DNA of 25,695 nucleotides from JBCBKP01 sp038746265 (GTDB lineage: Bacteria; Planctomycetota; Phycisphaerae; Phycisphaerales; UBA1924), in the NCBI GenBank assembly GCA_038746265.1, contig JBCDKU010000039.1, positions 1-25,695 on the forward strand, written 5' to 3'. The stretch's first letter is position 1; the number at the start of each line of letters is the position of its first letter. Shown here in pieces: positions 21,252 through 25,695 of this stretch. The notes below the pieces were generated by a model. That model ran no database searches. It was given only the letters and a program-made list of their open reading frames with translations, and had not been told where the DNA came from. Position numbers and translations under genes: made by a program.

Positions 21252-22466
21252 CTACCTTGCCGGGCGGTACCGCCCCCACGCCGCCGGCGACGGCTGGCGA
21301 CCAAGGTCGACTCGGGGCACCCGCGCCCCGCCCGCCGCGGCCCGCCACTGCGCCTCAAACGCGTCCCGGTCGGCCTGCGTCACGCGGCCGTCGAGATCGA
21401 AATCACCATTGAAGAAGGTCGGATCAGCGCCCGACCCCCACCGCTGCAGGAACAGCGACCGATCATCGCGATCGACATCGCCGTCATCGTCCCAGTCGGC
21501 GGGCGAGTCGATGGGCCCGAAGCCGAACACACGGCGCAGCCGCGGGATCTGGATGCTCCGTGGAACGGCGTAGATCCACGGCACATAACCGTTCGCCCGC
21601 ATCCGCTCGAACCGGAGCGACTCGGCCGGCTGCTCGTTGTCACGCCACCTCGTCACCCAGTAGTTGATCCACGTCACGTCCGGGTCAAACTCGTACGACG
21701 GCGCCCCGATCGCGCCGAGCCCGCCGAACTGCTGCGCGGACACGAACGGCATCCGGGTCTGGTGCATGGCCCGCTTCGCGCGGCGGTCCACACTGACCGG
21801 TTCCGCGCCAACGACCAGCCGACGGCCCGTCTCGGGGTCGGTCAGCTCCGGGAGCTGATTCATCGCCTCGACAAGACTCAGGTTCTGCGAGCCTTCCATC
21901 GCGTCGAGCCAGACCGCGCGCCCGCCGCACTCGAGCCACGGAAGGAGCTGGTCGAGGTAGCTCGCGGCGTTCCACCGCTTCCCGTCGCTGGGCCGCTGCA
22001 CGCGGATGTAGAACTCAACCGAGAAGTCCGGGTGCTGGTCCGCCCACCGGCGCAGGTGCGTGCGGTATGCCCGCTGCAACGCGGGCGTGAGGTCCTTGAA
22101 TTCGGCGAAGAGCGGCGCGGGCTCGGCCGCTTTCCCGAGCGGATCGCGTGTGTCGGGGAAGGGCCGGTTGATGATGAGCCGACCGAAACCCAGGTCGTAC
22201 GCCCGCTGCAGCTGCGTGAGCATGTGGTTCACGCAGTCGGGGATGCCGTCGTAGGGCTTGGTATCGCCCACCTTTGACATGTGGAGGTAGGTGTTGTCCA
22301 CGAGCGCGGGTCGCCGATCGATCGGTATGACCTCGGAACTCGCGTTATTCGTCAGTGCAGGACCCGTCACGAGCGACGGCAAACGCCGCACAGGCTGCGA
22401 CGTGAAGAGACACCCCGGCATCGCGACAAGCAACACCAGCAACGCGATGGACCGCACAGGTCTCAT
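21252..22466 (-). CDS. Lipoprotein with barrel-like catalytic-looking domain and C-terminal dockerin-like calcium loops
   Basis: 404 residues. Signal peptide with probable lipidated Cys at 19 (VAMPGC, a slightly unusual lipobox). Residues ~84-305 alternate hydrophobic strands and helices in TIM-barrel fashion (RLIINRPF, SVEFYIRV, AVWLDAM, RLVVGAEP, PFVSAQQF, VTWINYW, YVPWIYAVP). D188 and E222 at strand ends could be catalytic acids as in glycoside hydrolases; this is an inference and I cannot name a family. The C-terminus has two calcium-loop motifs, D324xD326xD328GD330 and D355xD357xD359GR, spaced like a type I dockerin. Such tails are common on planctomycete secreted proteins and need not imply a cellulosome. 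The ATG overlaps the rpiA stop (ATGA), so it is translationally coupled to rpiA. Confidence 0.7.
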   Translation of the reverse strand: MRPVRSIALLVLLVAMPGCLFTSQPVRRLPSLVTGPALTNNASSEVIPIDRRPALVDNTYLHMSKVGDTKPYDGIPDCVNHMLTQLQRAYDLGFGRLIINRPFPDTRDPLGKAAEPAPLFAEFKDLTPALQRAYRTHLRRWADQHPDFSVEFYIRVQRPSDGKRWNAASYLDQLLPWLECGGRAVWLDAMEGSQNLSLVEAMNQLPELTDPETGRRLVVGAEPVSVDRRAKRAMHQTRMPFVSAQQFGGLGAIGAPSYEFDPDVTWINYWVTRWRDNEQPAESLRFERMRANGYVPWIYAVPRSIQIPRLRRVFGFGPIDSPADWDDDGDVDRDDRSLFLQRWGSGADPTFFNGDFDLDGRVTQADRDAFEAQWRAAAGGARVPRVDLGRQPSPAAWGRYRPAR

Positions 22467-23161
22467 CGCTCGAGGCGTTCGATCGAACCGTCGTCGTGCT
22501 CGACGAGGATCGTGTCGGCCTCGCCGATGAACAGCCCGTGCTCGATCACGCCCGGGATGGCGTTGAGCTCGGCGCCGAGCTGCTCGAAGTCCTCATCGCC
22601 CGAGAGCGCGACATCCAGGATCAGGTTGCCGTTGTCGGTGACGAGGAACGCGCCGTCCATGTCGAGCCGGACGACACCGTTGAGCCCGGCCCGGCCGACC
22701 GCCGCCCGTGTCGAGGCGAGACCGAACGGCATCACCGCGACGGACAGCGCGGCGTTGGTGCCGACGCACTCGCTCAGCTTGTGACCCCGGACCGCGTACA
22801 GGGCGTGGTCCGCAGCCCACGCGAGAATCCGCTCGCGGGCGATCGCGCCGCGGCTGCCCTTGAGCATCCGCATCTGCGGATCAACCTCGTCCGCGCCGTC
22901 GAGCAACAGATCGAGCCGATCGACGGTCGCGAAGTCGAGCACCGTCAAGCCCGCTTCACGGCAGCGCTGCTCGGTGTGCAAGCTTCCGGCGACGACCTGG
23001 ATATCGAGACCGTCCTTCACCCGCGCGCCGAGTTCCGCGACGAAGCGGGCGGTGGTCCGCCCGGCCCCGATGCCGATCAGCATGTCGTTCTCGACGGTGG
23101 CGAGCGCCGCCTCGGCGAGCTCATCGACATAGACCTCACCGCCAGCGGGCTGTTCTGCCAC
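22463..23161 (-). CDS. rpiA: Ribose-5-phosphate isomerase A
   Basis: 232 residues from the GTG at 23161, close to the usual ~220. Interconverts ribose-5-phosphate and ribulose-5-phosphate in the pentose phosphate pathway. The catalytic residues match E. coli RpiA at a constant offset of +7: D88, D91 (DGADE), K101 and E110 (KGSRGAIARE). The phosphate-binding loop is GIGAGRT at 30-36, where E. coli has a GxGTGST type sequence, a visible departure. GGGAG lies seven bases before the GTG. The open frame extends a further 141 codons upstream, but that part is antisense to rdgB and its leader. The stop overlaps the next lipoprotein gene by four bases. It is divergent from rdgB across a 144-base gap. 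Confidence 0.94.
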   Translation of the reverse strand: MAEQPAGGEVYVDELAEAALATVENDMLIGIGAGRTTARFVAELGARVKDGLDIQVVAGSLHTEQRCREAGLTVLDFATVDRLDLLLDGADEVDPQMRMLKGSRGAIARERILAWAADHALYAVRGHKLSECVGTNAALSVAVMPFGLASTRAAVGRAGLNGVVRLDMDGAFLVTDNGNLILDVALSGDEDFEQLGAELNAIPGVIEHGLFIGEADTILVEHDDGSIERLER

Positions 23162-23292
23162 GTGTGTTCTCCCAAGCCAGATCAAGTCATCACCCCTCAA
23201 ACACAAGGGTCGGCACGCGGTATGGCGGCCGCCGAACGGAAACGCGCGGACGTTCCTCGACGACTCTATGTCGCGCCGCGCGGCCGGATCGA

Positions 23293-23298
23293 TACCCT
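23293..23298 (+). promoter_or_regulatory. Candidate -10 hexamer TACCCT for rdgB
   Basis: TACCCT ends seven bases before the ATG at 23306, so the transcript would be leaderless; GAGG touching the ATG is too close to act as a normal Shine-Dalgarno. Confidence 0.45.
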
Positions 23299-23305
23299 CG
23301 CGAGG

Positions 23306-23959
23306 ATGCCACCGAACACCACACGACTTGTCGTCGCGACCGGCAATCCTCACAAGGTCGATGAAATCCGCGCTGTCCTTGACCCGCTGGGCCTCGAAAC
23401 AACCTCGCTGAGCGATGCAGGCGGTCCATTCCCGGAGCCCGAAGAGAACGGCACGACCTTTCTCGAGAACGCGACGATCAAGGCCGTCGCTTACGCGAAG
23501 GCCACGGGCCTGCACTGCCTCGCCGACGATTCCGGGCTCGAGATCGACGCGCTCAACGGCGCTCCAGGCGTGATCTCGAGCCACTACGACGCGGACGGTG
23601 GGCCGGATAATCGACCGCGGGCGGAGCGCGACCTCGCCAATACCGCGCGGGTCCTGCGCGAATTGGAGGGTGTCGAAGCAGAGAAACGCACCGCACGCTT
23701 TGTCTGTCAGCTGGTCGTCAGCTCACCAGACGGCGAGATCACGCACTCGACCACGGGCACCTTCGAGGGCCGGATCGGCGTGCCGCCCCGGGTCCCGAGC
23801 GGGGATCACGGCTTCGGCTATGACCCGATTTTCCTCGTTGCACCAGACTTCTCTGCGACCTCGGCCGAGCTCCCGCCGGACGAAAAAGCCGCTCGGTCAC
23901 ACCGCGGCCGCGCACTTCTGAATCTGGTCGATCTGCTGCGATCGTCGCCGATCGGTTAA
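23306..23959 (+). CDS. rdgB: XTP/dITP diphosphatase (non-canonical purine NTP pyrophosphatase, RdgB/HAM1)
   Basis: 217 residues, cytoplasmic. Hydrolyses dITP, ITP and XTP to monophosphates, keeping deaminated purines out of DNA and RNA. Family motifs are complete: VVATGNPHKVDEI at 9-21, FLENA at 52-56, the catalytic and metal-binding ADDSGLEIDAL at 73-83, GAPGV, then GDHGFGYDPIF near the C-terminus and SHRGRAL. The ATG at 23306 is the natural start, giving the usual length; the open frame extends 270 codons upstream only as antisense of rpiA. It is divergent from rpiA and convergent with dnaK. Confidence 0.96.
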   Translation: MPPNTTRLVVATGNPHKVDEIRAVLDPLGLETTSLSDAGGPFPEPEENGTTFLENATIKAVAYAKATGLHCLADDSGLEIDALNGAPGVISSHYDADGGPDNRPRAERDLANTARVLRELEGVEAEKRTARFVCQLVVSSPDGEITHSTTGTFEGRIGVPPRVPSGDHGFGYDPIFLVAPDFSATSAELPPDEKAARSHRGRALLNLVDLLRSSPIG

Positions 23960-23976
23960 CGAGGTCCAAAAAGAGA

Positions 23977-24005
23977 CGCGACCGCTGCTTTTGACAGCGG
24001 CCGCG
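23977..24005 (-). terminator. Probable dnaK terminator
   Basis: An 11-bp stem with one mismatch (23977-23987 with 23995-24005) around TTTTGA-type loop bases. On the minus strand it is followed by CTCTTTTTGG, a short T-run, which fits termination of dnaK about 190 bases after its stop. It begins 17 bases after the rdgB stop. Confidence 0.55.
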
Positions 24006-24039
24006 TGGAGGAGAGAGTGAGAACTGGTTCGGGGCGATG

Positions 24040-24081
24040 CACGCGGTCTGAACACAAACGCGTGTGTTGCGTCACCGCGTG
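24040..24081 (+). terminator. Nested hairpin downstream of rdgB, possible terminator
   Basis: Outer 8-bp stem CACGCGGT (24040-24047) with ACCGCGTG (24074-24081) encloses a smaller AACAC/GTGTT stem (24051-24055, 24064-24068) and is followed by TTTAT. Another hairpin, CGTGAAGG with CCTTCACG (24091-24098, 24111-24118), follows. The 234-base convergent gap 23960-24193 holds these hairpins and no gene that I can support. Confidence 0.4.
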
Positions 24082-24193
24082 TTTATACGTCGTGAAGGCC
24101 CGAATCGTTCCCTTCACGCCCCGAACATTTGTTGAGCCGGCTACTCGGGGATCTCCCGGCCGGGCTCCGATAACGGCGTAACTCGAATCCGGA

Positions 24194-25627
24194 TCAGGAC
24201 TTGCTTGTGTCGTCCTTGACCTCGAAGTCCGCATCAATTACGTCGCCATCCGAACCCGATTCAGGTGATGCTTCACCCCCGGTTTCCCCGGTGCCCCCGC
24301 TTGCCTGAGCGCCGCCTTGCTCCGCGGAAGCCGCCTCGTAGACGACCTTGCCGAGCTCCATGCTGGCGGTCTCCAGTTCCTTGAGAGCGGCCTCGATGGG
24401 CTCCTTGTCCTCGGAGTTCTTGACCTTGTCCTCGAGGTTGCTCAGGGCCGACTCGATCTTCGAGCGGACATCGGCGGAGACCTTCTCGCCGTGCTCCTCG
24501 AGCGAGCGGCGGGTCTGGCTCACCGCGGCGTCGGCGCGGTTCTTGAGATCGACGACCTCACGGCGCTTTTTGTCCTCCTCGGCGTGGGCCTCGGCGTCGG
24601 CCTTCATCCGGTCGATCTCGGCGGAGTCGATGCCGCCGGAGTTCTCGATCCGGATGTCGGCGGTCTTGCCCGTGCCCTTGTCGGTCGCGGTGACCTGCAG
24701 GATGCCGTTGGCGTCCAAGCCGAACTTCACCTCGATCTGCGGCACACCCCGCGGCGCGGGCGCGATGCACTCGAGGTGGAAGCGGCCGAGCGAGCGGTTG
24801 TCCTTGGCGAAATCGCGCTCGCCCTGCAGGACGTGGATCTCGACCGAGGGCTGGTTGTCCGCGGCGGTCGAGAAGGTCTCGGTCTTGTCGGTCGGAATGG
24901 TGGTGTTCTTCTCGATGAGCTTGGTCATCACGCCGCCCATGGTTTCGACACCGAGGCTGAGCGGGGTGACGTCGAGCAGGAGGATGTCCTTGACGTCGCC
25001 CGAGAGCACGCCGCCCTGGATAGCGGCGCCGATCGCGACGACCTCATCGGGGTTGACCGACTTGTTGGGCTCGCGACCGAAGATCTCCTTGCAGATTTCC
25101 TGCACGCGCGGGATGCGGGTCGAGCCGCCCACGAGGACGACCTCATCGATCTTGCTCGCGTCGAGCTTGGCGTCGCGCAGCGCGGTCTCGCAGGGCTCGC
25201 GGAGGCGCTTGAAGAGGCTGTCGCAGAGGTCCTCGAACTTGCTGCGGCTGATCTCGACCTGCAGGTGCTTCGGGCCATTCTGGTCGGCCGTGATAAAGGG
25301 CAGGTTGACGGTCGTCTGCTGGCCCTGCGAGAGCTCGATCTTGGCTTTCTCAGCAGCTTCCTTGAGGCGCTGCATCGCCATCGCGTCGCCCGAGAGGTCG
25401 ATGCCTTCTTGGTTCTTGAAGCTCTGGACGAGGTGATCGATGATCGCCTGGTCCCAGTCGTCGCCGCCTAGGTGGGTGTCGCCGTTGGTGCTGAGGACCT
25501 CGAAGACGCCGTCGCCGACGTCGAGGATCGAGACATCGAACGTGCCGCCGCCCAGGTCGAAGACGGCGATCTTCTCGTTCTTCTTCTTCTCAAGGCCGTA
25601 GGCAAGCGCCGCCGCGGTGGGCTCGTT
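24194..25627 (-). CDS. dnaK: Molecular chaperone DnaK (Hsp70), N-terminus missing
   Basis: 477 residues are visible, from the NEPTAAALAYG motif in the nucleotide-binding domain to the stop; about 165-170 N-terminal residues are missing compared with the usual ~640. Hsp70 folds proteins through ATP-driven substrate binding with DnaJ and GrpE. Visible landmarks are AVFDLGGGTFDVSILD, GGDDWDQAI, the VLVGGSTRIPRVQ motif, DVTPLSLGVETMGG opening the substrate-binding domain, the helical lid, and a Gly/Ser/Glu tail ending DVIDADFEVKDD. The residues before NEPT are wrong for DnaK: the expected Ile is replaced by Ser and everything upstream is the inverted copy of the gene's own sequence. I therefore end the real gene at 25627. 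The ORF that continues to 25690 is an artefact of that junction. Confidence 0.95.
   Translation of the reverse strand, partial: NEPTAAALAYGLEKKKNEKIAVFDLGGGTFDVSILDVGDGVFEVLSTNGDTHLGGDDWDQAIIDHLVQSFKNQEGIDLSGDAMAMQRLKEAAEKAKIELSQGQQTTVNLPFITADQNGPKHLQVEISRSKFEDLCDSLFKRLREPCETALRDAKLDASKIDEVVLVGGSTRIPRVQEICKEIFGREPNKSVNPDEVVAIGAAIQGGVLSGDVKDILLLDVTPLSLGVETMGGVMTKLIEKNTTIPTDKTETFSTAADNQPSVEIHVLQGERDFAKDNRSLGRFHLECIAPAPRGVPQIEVKFGLDANGILQVTATDKGTGKTADIRIENSGGIDSAEIDRMKADAEAHAEEDKKRREVVDLKNRADAAVSQTRRSLEEHGEKVSADVRSKIESALSNLEDKVKNSEDKEPIEAALKELETASMELGKVVYEAASAEQGGAQASGGTGETGGEASPESGSDGDVIDADFEVKDDTSKS
25471..25542 (-). repeat. Inner arm of a 72-bp perfect inverted repeat (inside dnaK)
   Basis: These bases encode the DnaK segment around FDVSILDVGDG on the minus strand and are the exact reverse complement of 25624-25695. 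The arms are separated by 81 bases. Confidence 0.97.
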
Positions 25628-25695
25628 CGATGTCTCGATCCTCGACGTCGGCGACGGCGTCTTCGAGGTCCTCAGCACCAACGGCGACACCCACC
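25624..25695 (+). repeat. Outer arm of the inverted repeat at the window end, probable chimeric junction
   Basis: Reads DnaK codons (FDVSILDVGDG...STNGDTH) on the plus strand, opposite to the gene it joins. The repeat runs to the last base of the window. CGTT at 25624-25627 is shared by both sides of the join, a 4-base microhomology. Confidence 0.95.

Noticed and set aside
19481..21412. 643-codon plus-strand ORF opposite the DUF11 lipoprotein gene
   Set aside because: Composition is Arg/Gly/Asp-rich shadow; the minus strand has a signal peptide, ribosome binding site and repeated domains.
24317..25471. Plus-strand ORFs opposite dnaK
   Set aside because: These are reverse readings of the DnaK coding sequence with no motif of their own.
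25628..25690. Alternative N-terminus for DnaK from the open frame to 25690
   Set aside because: Those codons are the reverse complement of dnaK's own later sequence and contain no DnaK N-terminal motif.

Overview
The window is a GC-rich (about two thirds G+C by eye), densely coded chromosomal stretch of a bacterium, most likely a member of the Planctomycetota and perhaps of the Phycisphaerae group. The lineage is an inference from the mix of genes: a lipoprotein built of DUF11 repeats, a lipoprotein with a dockerin-like calcium-binding tail, a large Thermus-type isocitrate dehydrogenase, and an uncharacterised family I associate with planctomycetes and acidobacteria. There is no rRNA, tRNA, prophage, CRISPR array or transposase. 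No gene-free gap exceeds about 240 bases.

Layout. (1) 1-1654: 3' part of purL (purine synthesis), cut by the window edge. (2) 1744-4525, minus strand: rluA, ruvC and an orphan sigma-54 response regulator; ruvC and the regulator overlap by ATGA. A CCGAATG heptamer array lies between purL and the regulator. (3) 4580-10481, plus strand: secreted beta-propeller protein, alpha/beta hydrolase with a duplicated C-terminal module, an uncharacterised conserved protein, and fumarylacetoacetase. Between the last two sits a compact DUF559 nuclease element (8585-9071) with inverted palindromic ends and an apparent 7-bp target duplication. (4) 10488-12638, minus: a small unknown protein, a FIST sensory protein and a PilZ protein with intact c-di-GMP motifs. 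(5) 12748-14817: a small membrane protein, convergent with an exported SH3-like protein. (6) 14924-19399, plus: TolC-like lipoprotein overlapping a Sua5 gene, then a probably NAD-specific isocitrate dehydrogenase with a strong bidirectional terminator. (7) 19508-23161, minus: rpiA, overlapping by ATGA a lipoprotein with predicted barrel and dockerin-like tail, then the DUF11 lipoprotein. (8) 23306-25695: rdgB, convergent with dnaK.

Three points stand out. First, many starts have a TANNNT -10-like hexamer 4-7 bases upstream and no useful Shine-Dalgarno, which predicts widespread leaderless transcripts. Second, the DUF559 element looks like a mobile cassette without a transposase. Third, the last 72 bases are an exact inverted copy of bases 25471-25542 inside dnaK, joined at a 4-base microhomology. 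This is most simply a chimeric contig end, so the sequence beyond about 25627 should not be trusted as genome.

Most genes are housekeeping (purL, ruvC, rluA, sua5, icd, rpiA, rdgB, dnaK) interleaved with envelope and lineage-specific genes. Only the FAH region, the FIST/PilZ pair and the rpiA-lipoprotein pair suggest functional linkage.
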